Assembly (NCBI GenBank): GCA_947095535.1
Contig: OX352773.1
Span: 265,166,515-265,230,514, forward strand
Source of the DNA: Poecilobothrus nobilitatus
Lineage: Eukaryota > Arthropoda > Insecta > Diptera > Dolichopodidae
Length of the DNA stretch: 64,000 nucleotides
Reading direction: 5' to 3'
Part shown: piece by piece, positions 44,701 to 50,783 of the stretch
Layout: each line of letters opens with the position of its first letter
How positions within the stretch are numbered: position 1 is the first letter of the stretch
Notes under the pieces: model-generated
Told to the model about the DNA's origin: nothing
The model's input: only the letters and a program-made list of their open reading frames with translations
Database searches by the model: none
Made by a program: the position numbers and the translations under genes

Positions 44701-46768
44701 CGCTAAATTTAAAATGAATATTCCTCTAATGTATAGTAAGAATGACAAATTTGGCGGGATTATTTCATGTTTTTTTTGTTTTGGAATAATTTCTTGGCAG
44801 GTTATTTCACGGAGTCTATTTTTTTTTTGTCTTTATTCAAAATGATATTATAATAGAATAAATTCATAGAATATGTAATCGTTTATCGTATCTATATAAA
44901 TCTAATTTTTACTGTTATGGTACAATGATTTACTTTTTGCAACTGTATTTAACTGATATTTTGATCAGCCTTTGCTGGCTATATAATAATATATATCATA
45001 CTATATACTTTTCACATACTAAATATAATGAATGTTAAAGATAAAAATTATCAAAACATATGTTTTCCATAAACAGTTCACATTTTTATTTTTTTGCTTT
45101 TAGTTATGTTTTGCTGAACTGAACGTTACAAAAACTATTAAAGTTCATAACAAAAACAATTTAACAATTTCAAGAATATTTTGAAGCTTTGTTTAACATT
45201 TTTTGTGACATTTGGTCTGACACTTTGTTTAAAATAAAATGATGAGCTTAAGCTACCAAAATGACATAGTTCAATATATGTAAATGTCATATTTTTTCGT
45301 CATCTTGGCATAGCCATTTGTCAAAATATATTTTGTCGCACCATAATAATATAAGCAAAATTAGCAAATATAAGAAACATAATAAATAAATGAGTAGCGC
45401 AGAAAATAATTATTGTAAAATTTTAAGAAGAAAGTAAAAATGAGCCAGTTAAAAAGAAATACAAATATGTTTAACATAATTAAAAATTTAAAAGGATATA
45501 ATAGACAATGAGAAAAAAATTATCAACAAAGAAATGCCAAATTTACTATGTCAATTCTATACTAATCAAATTAACATAAAAAAAACTATGTCACTATAAT
45601 AGGTCTGTTTGCTATAAAATTTACAAAATCTTTAAAAAGAGAGCAACGTGACATCACGCGAACAAAGGAAATATAAAACTGTCATTTCCTCTCAATTGCA
45701 AGTAAAATTACCAAACATTTTTTGTGCACAAACTTTTTAGTATTTTGATTTTTGACAATTTATATTCATAATTGAAATTTAAAAAGGTAAACACAAAAAA
45801 AAAAACGAGAATATATTTTTTACATTAATCATAATATATTTTTTTTAATGTTAAATTAATAACATTAACATAATAATATTGTACTTGCAAAAACAAAGAA
45901 TTAAAAATTTTTTTATTATCATTCTAATTTCTAACCTCAAACTATTTAAAATTTTTGACAATTAACTAACAACAACGTTTGACACTTTTGATTATTTTTA
46001 AAAGTAGAAAATTTTACTTTTTAAAACTTTTGACATACCAAACATACCTTACGTTTAAGATCTGTTAAAGGATAATATATACCTATTATGGGTAAATAGC
46101 ATTAGAGTTCCATAAGTGGAATTGAAGATATGTATGAAGATAAGTGACATTTTTATAAACTAAAATATAATATGTTAAATATTTTTGTTTTTTTGTCAAA
46201 TTACCTATAATTTTTTTAGCGTGAAAAATTAAAAGCCTAAAAGATCTAATAATTGCTTCGGTACTAATTATGTTACTTCGATGTAATATTATTGCATTAT
46301 TTCTATGTTACTTCGATATGAATATATATAGATAGGTTTTCTATATAATCCGAACCTGTTTCCATATAATAAAATATTAAAATTACTTTTAAAACAACTC
46401 AATATAAAATTTATTTTAACTATAATTTAAAAATATTTATTGTTATTTTACTTTTATATAATACACACATATTATATTTTAGAAAATTTTTAAAATTAAG
46501 TTAAAATTATTTTTTTATTTTTATATTTATATTTAATAAATTTTTTTTTTAAATATATATATATATATATATATATATAGGTCGAGGTGCAGCTATGATA
46601 ATAGAATCATTAAGGCTCTTTTATCATATTAGTTGTTTTAAATGCTGTGTTTGTCATGTTCAACTCGGCGATGGTTTAAATGGAACCGATGTACGAGTCC
46701 GAAATCAAAAGCTTCATTGTCAAAATTGTTATTCAAGTGATGATGGCATTAAATTCAGTTGCGTTTAA
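5567..46768 (+). CDS. smash: Smallish / LMO7-family LIM-domain protein, LIM-bearing isoform (5' partial, spliced)
   Basis: Spliced coding region join(5567-5709, 14425-14572, 18766-20538, 36599-37763, 38767-40105, 40188-40360, 46581-46768). The parts total 4,929 nt and stay open for 1,642 codons to a TAA; every junction has AG/GT ends and matching phase. Identification rests on both ends. The first exon has the NWKSSRRKR...RSRRKSKTFSEMLEER pattern of the LMO7/LIMCH1 conserved region (DUF4757). The last two make a LIM domain with the family signature GRGAAMIIES and GTDVRVRN. Between them lie low-complexity Asn/Ser-rich sequence, tyrosine motifs and a Glu/Gln-rich coiled coil. Known biology: Drosophila Smallish is an adherens-junction protein that binds Bazooka/Par-3 and Src42A in epithelia. 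The start codon and N-terminus lie before the window. Uncertain points are whether small cassette exons were missed and the exact exon 3 donor. Confidence 0.88.
7274..7281. repeat. Left 8-bp target-site duplication of the foldback element
   Basis: ATATTTTC, identical to 8008-8015; removing one copy and the element restores a continuous SINE body. Confidence 0.7.
7282..8007. mobile_element. Foldback-type DNA transposon with 8-bp target-site duplication
   Basis: The two ends are imperfect inverted repeats (GGGAACCGGCCAGTTGGCAA versus GGGTACGGTACACTTGGCAA). They continue as long inverted arms of imprecise short units of the form GGACA-TTnGCAAAA. ATATTTTC occurs on both sides (7274-7281 and 8008-8015). 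The 8-bp duplication suggests a hAT-like integrase. No transposase is encoded; open stretches at 7198-7497 and 7809-8096 are products of the repeats. Confidence 0.75.
8008..8015. repeat. Right 8-bp target-site duplication of the foldback element
   Basis: ATATTTTC, identical to 7274-7281. Confidence 0.7.
9130..9265 (+). repeat. Interspersed repeat family D
   Basis: GGGCTGCCGCCTCCAAACAC and CTAAACAAATTATTGATTTT recur at 61266-61310 as GAGGCTGCCGCCACCAAACC and CTAAACAAATTATTGAAACC; a weaker match lies near 51590-51710. Confidence 0.5.
9673..9820. mobile_element. TTAA-flanked MITE with CCGGTGA palindromes (piggyBac-like)
   Basis: Ends ATCCCACGTGTATCACCGGT and, inverted, GTCCCAAGTGTATCATCGGT form a near-perfect terminal inverted repeat. 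Both sides carry TTAA (9669-9672 and 9821-9824), the piggyBac target. Inside is the palindrome GTTCACCGGTGAAC. A further diverged arm, GTTCACCGCGGTAAGCGTGG, lies just outside at about 9844-9863. Confidence 0.6.
10329..10343 (+). repeat. C15 homopolymer
   Basis: Fifteen consecutive C in DNA otherwise nearly free of G/C runs. Confidence 0.9.
12270..13080 (+). repeat. Interspersed repeat family B, + copy
   Basis: Shares ordered landmarks with 51964-53285: TCACTCTATCTGTCTGTTTACAAAACTT, ACCCTTGATAGGTCTC, GGAACTACAGCCCCTCAAAG, then a tail with ATTGTGTTTTAAAAATGTCC. Local duplication of ACTTAGGCACCTAACT occurs near 12730-12780. No coding capacity seen. Confidence 0.65.
14060..14320 (-). repeat. Interspersed repeat family B, minus-strand fragment
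   Basis: The complement carries the family B start: AGCTTCACTCTGTCCGTCC, then a short spacer and TTTATAAAATTTCTACACTG. Confidence 0.5.
14425..14572 (+). CDS. smash: smash exon: Thr/Ser-rich linker
   Basis: Acceptor TTTTTTAATTATAG before 14425; donor CTG|GTAATT after 14572. The single A at 14425 completes an Arg codon from the previous exon, and the exon then encodes TTKGRTNKLASLAVYTEDES followed by an acidic Ser/Gly-rich stretch ending NNSVL. Residues 49-97 of the window product. It ends in phase 0, matching the next exon. Support is the preserved frame on both sides and a clear change to coding-like composition against a homopolymer-rich background. No named domain is recognised. Confidence 0.8.
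15410..16270. mobile_element. Foldback-like element with AAATCCCAAA-type arms
   Basis: The left arm (about 15415-15560) repeats units such as AAAATCCCAAAGTTACAAA and CAAATACAAAATCTCAAA. The right arm (about 15960-16265) carries the complements, for example TTTTTGTAACTTGGGATTTT. The arms are imprecise tandem repeats of 10-14 bp in opposite orientation. Ends and target duplication could not be fixed. Confidence 0.5.
16735..16810 (+). mobile_element. LINE open-reading-frame tail remnant
   Basis: Translation of the + strand gives MIDTQEHLIFHCLILSKTDL. The (D/E)T-x-EH-(L/I)-(L/I)-F-x-C pattern is typical of the cysteine/histidine tail of jockey- and I-type LINE polymerases. Only about 25 residues remain and they run into the tRNA-like sequence. 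Confidence 0.4.
16811..16985 (+). mobile_element. Second tRNA-derived SINE family
   Basis: GCCGTGGTGGCCTAGTATTA resembles a pol III A box, and GTGGATTCGAATCATAC, 40 bases on, a B box. A body with no tRNA structure follows. The body is unlike the 30156 family. No target-site duplication was found. Confidence 0.5.
17680..17985 (-). repeat. Interspersed repeat family B, minus-strand fragment
   Basis: The complement reads TTTCACTCTTTCCGTCTGTG, GTTTATAAAACTTCTACACC and CATTACGGAGCTACTACTC, in the order seen at 52010-52160. Confidence 0.55.
18766..20538 (+). CDS. smash: smash exon 3, LIM-isoform form (upstream of internal donor)
   Basis: Acceptor TTTAAATTTTCAG before 18766. The frame is open for 591 codons to AAG|GTAAGT at 20538/20539, a full donor consensus in phase 0 that joins exactly to the phase-0 acceptor at 36599. 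It encodes window residues 98-688: a conserved-looking SPGYDTSS...CEYTYEGAIEDYKSRI segment, Asn-rich stretches, at least four related motifs of the type RLSSLE (19165-19625), a His/Asn-rich run (about 19993-20070) and Ser-rich sequence. A weaker phase-0 donor, AGT|GTAAGT, lies at 20226/20227. The end at 20538 is inferred from consensus and frame, without transcript data. Confidence 0.75.
18766..23526 (+). CDS. smash: smash exon 3 read-through form: alternative C-terminus rich in proline motifs
   Basis: If the donor at 20539 is not used, the same frame continues to TAA at 23524-23526. That gives 1,586 codons in this exon and a 1,683-residue window product (5567-5709, 14425-14572, 18766-23526) without the LIM domain. 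The added 995 residues are Asn/Ser/Pro-rich, with many SPxSP and SH3-ligand-like motifs such as PPPPSKF, PPVPKRN, APIPPPRN and PKPKLPPKPDF. They contain two modules around EEILC.KIDV and a 34-residue tandem duplication. AATAAA hexamers occur at 23525 and 23565, but such A-rich matches are weak evidence of polyadenylation here. About 1,000 codons without a stop in this AT-rich DNA cannot be chance, so the extension is translated in some transcript. Confidence 0.8.
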   Translation, partial: SDNADTEKTTNFKNNSDNNSNNGDLTENGDTIREYISSPGYDTSSSTAPASSPDPCEYTYEGAIEDYKSRISKAVSSTTVKNTFNNINNNNNNNNSNSSNNMNNNINIYRNNKDSTPERTSEQYLPRRMSGSKIEDRLMNFEIKSANDNNESISSSNIAKKDLPKVDILKRRELFEKENSPSSNDINKERRYSGASGADIQNTKSIRERLSSLEKKPSIEDDKKKINRLSGDITSIKNRLQNLEQNNNQILDNISSDKSKISIVNKISVDVSVPSLKDRLSSLQNAVTKEDIKKPVMLIDEHQLEILKKEDFEKQQALKKNNPVTATVTSLNAPTSNTLLTINAGSTNIDDEQHSNSSHEILSIPDESNIDTDREDSGIHTTDVSCSVSQTDEQAELVNEENHQHTINIDHLHHHHHHNHHHNNNDHNNEHDHHITNNSTSNDLDKKKLSLEIVDSRISGNNKNEDINADRNEHLRPEPSENELEISVSQLNTPKSESPSHSSSLSSSSQTTIFDSKNSFGDGKNINLINNQNHNILLANIDGNNLEGVGTSHNIDLITKNKTINSCNQVVVDLTNSCNASNNKLLTTPSKVSQQQNYNINCIDNDTGRYIICIVNPNNIGNNIKKSYLPKNTPNNILNDNNDNDLQSISKFENSPQYSPIIDETNNLPSFSQTNFTSKTNKPFNNNNLVYESPLITKEILSDNNKSPNLKRSETVEEILCSKIDVHNLPPSVKLCTPCIDINLDDISKCEKNVLNLDAYNNSNLELKNPSPTPSEIFDQIIGSCLTDSSTRSSLISEIELPNENTNEKQTNYARCKSIEEILCDKIDVKNKPPSVHLSTACVTVNKDDIDRIEKNQSNQIENAPSTSENSFKKFGDTPSDILDQIISCNLPDYKPSPKKDKKIETTIFENRNLSSPITIKIPSNNKSESSESTKNVEPPFSPNTMKKLSGIESLMSILNQENDFNKSRPTTPNTPISPQINVLDYKSKKSPLSPTIIDNKNQISPANTPISPQINVLDYKSKKSPLSPTITDNKNQISPAKQTESNIKFSFSPMMEEKVVSPLGSPKSLTMSPILVKKPPVSPNSPIAIRRGLYQNQNQNIKQSVPPPPSKFLNSSKPIAAPRKCPMVLETSTETSEYKLPSSPPNSPPVPKRNQSTLFSISPMEAGNYKNIMLLESNDIPQLRKVFFEQPNSNSNTELLNNRKTTSPISTPPSQLKFNSKNFPKSVEFENEIMNENSLTKAPIPPPRNASSLYKISTSAQNANNLEKSIQNDNTIIKNIQEPLNISISMNEQPEKNSPTISPKPKLPPKPDFLKNSPIPAKRTIQSIRPDNLNLSNTEINSLNHPIYPPSPTQNNSSNSTPKTPGVLVAKLEVVETTIKVTSNDNSPQSRPMSPVFVTSTSQPSTPKSLPSSPILNRSPKFNKKTHPNNTTNINTNSNTNIINSKPKNIFEFIKRNFNNTTNENDESDFNLDEKIIVDNSKFYIASDDIGEISQIKINQTNQNENDISSNNNNNNNNKTNVVGVINPINNLQTNEVNIEIKKIIKTEKIVEQTDNLSPDSNLTAEINQIIDEGIAKLTCDDTKL
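21685..21888 (+). repeat. In-frame 102-bp tandem duplication inside the smash read-through exon
   Basis: Two adjacent 102-bp copies (21685-21786, 21787-21888) encode 34-residue units beginning NTPISPQINVLDYKSKKSPL; differences are few and mostly silent. The spacing is a multiple of three, so the frame is kept. The near-identity suggests a recent duplication in this lineage. Confidence 0.85.
30145..30155 (+). repeat. Left target-site duplication of the SINE
   Basis: TTTTATATAAC, identical to 30519-30529. Confidence 0.8.
30156..30518 (+). mobile_element. tRNA-derived SINE, apparently intact, with 11-bp target-site duplication
   Basis: A tRNA-like head begins AGCCAATGGTGTAGTGATTA (A-box region) and contains a B box GGTTCAAAGCC. 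A body of about 280 bp follows, ending in an A-rich tail. The element is flanked by perfect direct repeats TTTTATATAAC at 30145-30155 and 30519-30529. Head, body, A-rich end and duplication are the hallmarks of a SINE retroposed by a LINE. Related copies are at 7160-8160, 60058-60200 and 63452-63809. Confidence 0.85.
30519..30529 (+). repeat. Right target-site duplication of the SINE
   Basis: TTTTATATAAC directly after the A-rich tail. Confidence 0.8.
32163..32965. mobile_element. Foldback-like element with ATCCCAAA-type arms, second copy
   Basis: The left end CGGGAGCGTTACGTAATCCC pairs imperfectly with the complement of the right end, CGGGTTGAATACCAAATCCT. The left arm repeats (A)ATCCCAAA(TTTC); the right arm is its complement with TTAGGATTTGG and TTTTAAAATTTTGG. 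It resembles the element at 15410-16270. Confidence 0.5.
34867..35117. mobile_element. TIR element enclosing a minus-strand tRNA-like sequence
   Basis: The left end (34867-34900) starts CCCAATATTATGTTAGTTTT. The right end (35086-35117), complemented, starts CCCATATCATGTTAGTCTTG. Both then read GATAC(G/A)TATCA. Inside, the minus strand has TGGCACAGTAACCAATTTAG and, about 55 bases on, GGTTCGAACCC, a perfect pol III B box. Confidence 0.55.
36053..36404. mobile_element. MITE with TGCGTTCAGTT inverted ends
   Basis: TGCGTTCAGTT at 36055-36065 and its complement at 36390-36400, perfect over 11 bp and extending imperfectly inward. No coding capacity. It lies about 200 bp ahead of a smash acceptor. 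Confidence 0.5.
36599..37763 (+). CDS. smash: smash exon 4: tyrosine-motif cluster and proline run
   Basis: Acceptor TTTATTTAG before 36599; donor CAG|GTAATT after 37763 (phase 1). It encodes window residues 689 to 1076 plus one base. It begins VSEAIEMALKAIDTENPEHE, directly continuing the frame of 20538. Visible features are YANF (about Y761), the near-repeat PYYSVPKSTE / PYYEVPKATR (about Y857 and Y867), YENI (Y879) and YETI (Y955). There is also a Ser/Thr run, a proline run before IDDLSDND, and a polyglutamine tract. The last part, APPPDMVKLLQEERRLEKQL, begins the coiled-coil region. The tyrosines resemble SH2-binding sites, consistent with the Src42A link known for Smallish, but phosphorylation is inferred. 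Confidence 0.83.
37764..38766 (+). other. smash intron, 1.0 kb, with a (CT)n run
   Basis: Non-coding between phase-matched exons. A CT-repeat tract lies at about 38393-38422. No other feature seen. Confidence 0.75.
38767..40105 (+). CDS. smash: smash exon 5: coiled coil and Gln/His-rich region
   Basis: Acceptor TATATATAATTTTAG before 38767; donor AAGAG|GTTAGT after 40105. The first two bases complete Ala from the phase-1 donor at 37763. Window residues about 1102-1195 form a long charged heptad-like helix (KKKEKEIIEVLEKEEEK, then EEVLRVERELLQLEQEEVKR), a coiled coil as found in LMO7 proteins before the LIM domain. A Gln/His run follows (about 39195-39240), then mixed sequence rich in Asn, Gln and Ser. 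The short intron of 82 bp to the next exon is typical of insects. No stop interrupts the 446 codons. Confidence 0.85.
40188..40360 (+). CDS. smash: smash exon 6: Ser-rich linker and first zinc knuckle of the LIM domain
   Basis: Acceptor TTTTTTTGTAG before 40188; donor TTAG|GTAAAT after 40360, phase 1. The first A completes Arg. It encodes LEAISTESLTSSTNS, a Gln/Ser linker, then GRKKCSHCGEEL, giving the first Cys-x2-Cys pair of the LIM domain (window Cys 1573 and 1576). The LIM domain is split by a 6.2-kb intron after the Leu-Gly step. Confidence 0.87.
41219..43484 (+). mobile_element. Non-autonomous repeat family A with a 306-bp tandem array
   Basis: Starts TTTTTATACCCGTATGAACT and ends CACTCTTCCTCGTTT. 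ATACCCGTATGAAC (41224-41237) recurs inverted at 43428-43441. Near the start are GAGTCGAGCTAGATATAG and a (CCGT)n run. The middle holds four tandem units of 306-307 bp starting at TCCGTCC 41944, 42251, 42558 and 42864, each with GGAGCTAGGAGGCTGAAA, GAGTAGCTGCCATACAACTT and CTGAAATTTTGCAAATGATG. It encodes no protein; the short open stretch at 41613-41837 is incidental. From memory it resembles TATACCC-type repeats of flies. Confidence 0.8.
41944..43150 (+). repeat. Four-unit tandem array (306-307 bp) inside repeat family A
   Basis: Unit starts at 41944, 42251, 42558 and 42864. Adjacent units differ at few positions, so the array is recent or homogenised. Within a unit the block around AGCTGCCATACAA occurs twice about 150 bp apart. 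Confidence 0.85.
44603..44815. mobile_element. Small TIR element, CTCCGTGAAATAA ends
   Basis: CTCCGTGAAATAA at 44604-44616 and its exact complement at 44802-44814. On the minus strand the right half repeats ATGAAATAATCCCGCCAA and GTGAAATAACCTGCCAA. Confidence 0.5.
46581..46768 (+). CDS. smash: smash exon 7: remainder of LIM domain and PDZ-ligand-like C-terminus
   Basis: The acceptor is a run of TA repeats ending ATATAG before 46581; the stop is TAA at 46766-46768. The exon supplies GRGAAMIIESLRLFYHISC and the remaining zinc ligands. The whole domain reads C-x2-C-x19-H-x2-C-x2-C-x2-C-x21-C-x2-C, with all eight ligands present. GAAMIIE, QLGD and GTDVRVRN are near-diagnostic of LMO7/LIMCH1/Smallish LIM domains. 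The protein ends KFSCV: Ser at -2 and Val at 0 fit a class I PDZ ligand, in line with the reported binding of Smallish to Bazooka PDZ domains. The acceptor lacks a normal pyrimidine tract, being (TA)n. Confidence 0.9.
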
Positions 46769-46850
46769 AATTTTATAAAATAATATATAGAATTATATAA
46801 ATTTATAATTATGTAATATTATTATTAGTATTTCAATTGATTGTTATTTA

Positions 46851-46860
46851 AATAAATAAA
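46851..46860 (+). terminator. Candidate polyadenylation signals for the LIM isoform
   Basis: Two overlapping AATAAA hexamers about 85 bases after the stop codon of the LIM exon, in sequence less dominated by A runs than the DNA further on. The match is exact but common in DNA of this composition, so position relative to the stop is the main support. Confidence 0.45.
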
Positions 46861-48437
46861 AATTTAGAATGAAAACAAAAAAAAAAAAAAAAAATGAATG
46901 AATTTTAAAATAGCATAATATTATTATTATGTATGTATAAATTTTTTTTTCAGTTTTTTTTTTTTTCGATTGAATTATATATATAAGTAAGAAAAAAACA
47001 TATATTATATAACTTAGTAGATATATAAATTAATTACAATTAATTAATTAATTAATTTTTTTTTTTTTTTTAATTTCAATTAAAATAATATATATACAAT
47101 ACACCTATATAATATATATGTATATGTGTTTACTTTCTCATGTTTTTATATCATATAACAAGTAAAAAAAAAAAGGATAAAATTAAACAAAATACATAGG
47201 TATATAATTACATGTTAAATATAAAAATCAATATTATATATATATATATATATATATTCATGTTATATAATATATATTTAATATTATGTTTATACATTTT
47301 AATACAAATAAATAATTACAAAAAAAAAAAACAAAAACAAAAAAAAAACAGAGGAAAACAAAAAATTTGATAAAATAAATTTTTAATATTAAAACAAATG
47401 AAAATATTGTTATATAGTTTAATAAAAAAAAAAAAAAAAAATAAGTTTTAGTTAATAATGAATTTAATGTTAAATGGTAATTAAAGAAGAAATTTTACAA
47501 AAAAAAAAAAAACAATAAGACCATATATTTTAATTTTATTAAAAAAAAAAAACAAAAAAAAAAAATACTGTAACCTATAGGGCTTTTATAACGTTTCTTT
47601 TTTTTATTTTTTCAACGACCAAATTAACTTTTTCAATTAAAATTTATATTTAACAAACAAAATAAAAACAAAAAATTAAAAAAAATATTTTTTTAGTCTA
47701 AAAACAAATTATTAAATTTAGCCCTTTGATAAATATTAAACTCGTAAAATAATAAAAATAATTTAAAAAAAAAATAAAAAAAAAAAAAACATATATATAT
47801 TATACCATTTGTAATTAATATCTTTAAATAATAAAATTTTTCTTTTACGTCTCTCTTTTTATTACATTTCATATATTATATAGAAACAATTTAAAAATTT
47901 AAATAAAAACTTGTTATTTAAAAATAAAAAAAAATATTTTATTTATTTTCTACATATACATTCGTTTGCTGCGTCTGTTTATAAAACTTCGAAGTAAAGA
48001 AATTTTAATCACGATTTTTAGAGACACAAACCGTTCATTAAAAGTGAGTACAGTCAAAAAAAGAAAAGTACATACTTAAAAAACACATTTTCAATATAAA
48101 TTCAGCAAATTTTGAATTTTTAAATTTGACCGCCACATCCATTATGAACTGGTCGCAGCGGTAAATTAAAAATAAATTATTAATCTTCTGCTGGCAGTTT
48201 TCAAATGACTCTTTGTTTTGAAAAAAATGAAAATACTCTTATTAAAATTAAAAGACCTGAAAGTGAAAAGAGCAAAGTTTATAGTAAGCCTTATATTTAT
48301 AAGAAAAAAAATAATAGGCCGATTTTATTCTTGATTTTGTTTTCACTATTATAAAAGCTGGTAAAAGTAGTTTTGGTTATTTAGGTTGGAATTTTGATTT
48401 TTAAGCTGAATTTTTGATATAACATAAAATATTCGAA

Positions 48438-49218
48438 TTTTTATACCCGTATGAACTATGTTCAAGGGTATAATAAATTTGCCATTACGTTTGTGACAGC
48501 TTAAAGGAGTCGAGCTAGATATAGTGTCAAAGGTATGGATCGGCTCAGAATCGAATTCTGAGTCGATTAAGCTATGTACGTCCGTCCGTCCGTCCGTCCG
48601 CACCGTCCGTCCGTCAAAAAATAAAGGAGCTAAGAGGCTGAAATTTTTTTTACGTCACTTTTGCAAAATTGTTAGTTTTGCTATTTAACTCCAGCATTTT
48701 CGGCCGCCGGGTTCGAGTAGCTGCCATACAACTTCTTTCTTTAAATGAAAATAACCCAGTGTCTATCCAATCTAGGTATCTGAAATTTTGCAAATGATGA
48801 TCGAGTTTTATGGCAACAACTTCTGTAAAATTTTGTTGTGATGATATGACAGGTTCGGATAGTTGCCATACAACTTCTCTTTTTAAATGAAAATAACTCA
48901 GTGTCTATCGAAGCTAGCTATCTGAAATTTAGTGAAAAAGTGTCGAGTTGCATGCCAAAAACTTTTGTAAAACTTGATTGGTCTAAAGCAGCCGGTTCAG
49001 GCTTTTTGCATTTCTTGGAACTTAATGAAGCTAGGCGCAATAGATTCGGGTAGCTATCATACAACTCCACAATTTATATAAATATATCTCTGTAGTTCGG
49101 TACTAAAACATCTGAATGTTTTTAAAAGATGATCAAGTTTTATAGAAACAGGATATATTACGTTCATACGGGTATCCCAGAGTTGACACAGTCTACTCTA
49201 CTGCACTCTTCCTCGTTT
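48438..49218 (+). mobile_element. Repeat family A, short copy with one array unit
   Basis: Same start and same end (CACTCTTCCTCGTTT) as 41219-43484, nearly identical through the first 170 bp and last 500 bp, but without the tandem array. Next to the (CCGT)n run, the CGCACGATAACT block is replaced by CGCACCGTCCGTCCGTC. Confidence 0.8.
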
Positions 49219-50783
49219 TTATTAATATAAAATTCGGCAGACTTAGCTAATTATATTTCATAACAGAAATCAGAAACTTACTAAATATTATAGAAATGGA
49301 TATTTTTCTTAAAAAAAAAAGAAAAAATAACATAGGAAATATCATTTTAGAAGCCTTCTCTTACAATAGATTCATAATTTTGTACTAATTTATTATTAGA
49401 CCATTAAATTAAAAAGCTGTCGAAAAAGACCACACAAAAAAAGGCCCCGAAAATTTATGAAATTACATTATCAGAGACATGAATCTTTTATTAAATATAC
49501 TAAAGACCTCTTCCAAAGTACATTTAAATAAAATAAATTCAGCAAATTTTTTTCAAGCAAAAAAAAAATAAACGCAAAAGACTTGAAAGTAGTTTTGGTA
49601 ATTAAAGTAATAAACAACTGTTTTTCATCGACATAAAATTTTTTCTTTAAAACTAAAGAAAAATAGAGAGTCTGGTAAAATTTTAACAAATATTAAAATT
49701 ATTTCGATTATTGGGATTGTTTTAAATGTAACAAAAAAAAAAAAAATGTCGTAGCGGTTGGTGTTTGTTTCAAACAATTTTTGAGATATCGGCACGAACT
49801 TTTGCCCTGAATGTGTTTTTAGCTTGGACCATTTTTTCTCAATGATTAAAAAACTGTCAAAAATTACCGCCACGAAAAAACGGCGAAAAAAAATTAATAA
49901 ACTGTACCTAACATTTTTAATTTTATGTGTTTAGATTTGTTTTATGTTTTTTTCTATTACAAGTAAGTAAGTGATTTCAACGTTTTTTTAATGGTGCTGA
50001 TGTAAAAATGAAATTTTTAGGTAGTTTATTAAGGGAGTCAGTATGATACCGTAAATGTTTTTGAATCTATAGATTGCACAGGGGATTTTCTAGTAATATA
50101 TATAATATAATAGTAACCTTTTAACCCTTTTATTATAATGGGTAAACTTTTTAAAATCAGTTTTGTAATTAGAACCAATAAAATTAATTGAACGAGTTTT
50201 TCAATTGAATTTTTAACGTAAAAAGTTTATAATTAAGTACATAAATAAAATGAATTTCATGTCAATTGTCTCATAAATTATTTATATATGTAGGTATATA
50301 ATAATGTATATTCTTTTTTTTTTTTTAATTCAAAAATATTTAAAGTTATTAATTAAAATTAATTATTTTCTCCATAAGTTTTATAATAAGTTTAAGCTCC
50401 AAAAAAAAATGTTCTTTTTTCATTTTAGTTTCTTTTTACATATCGAAATTCGGCACCTAAAGTTTATTTTATACATACATATATGGATTGTCCATTTATT
50501 AATTTTTCTCTCTCGAACAATTTGATATTATTGAAATGAAAAACTATTAGGTAATACGTTAAATGTCGGTGGGGTATAAAACGAACCAACAAAATAAGCT
50601 CTAATAAACCTTATTAACAATTTGAATACCTAAATTTAATTCACATAATTTCAGCGTTAGGCCTTACTTATCATCAATTCGAATTGAAAATAAGTAATTT
50701 TGAATAAAAGAATCTAATTGTCATTTAATCTAATTGTCATTTAGTTAATAAAAAAATTAGACCACAAATCATTAAAAAAATTA

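Larger units (their letters stand above)
40361..46580 (+). other. smash intron splitting the LIM domain, 6.2 kb
   Basis: Holds the 2.27-kb array-bearing repeat (41219-43484) and a small TIR element (about 44603-44815). The remaining sequence is AT-rich with no exon seen. It ends in (TA)n immediately before the acceptor. Confidence 0.75.

Noticed and set aside
49471..49873. Two overlapping minus-strand open frames
   Set aside because: Phe/Leu/Lys-rich composition expected from T-rich DNA; no domain.
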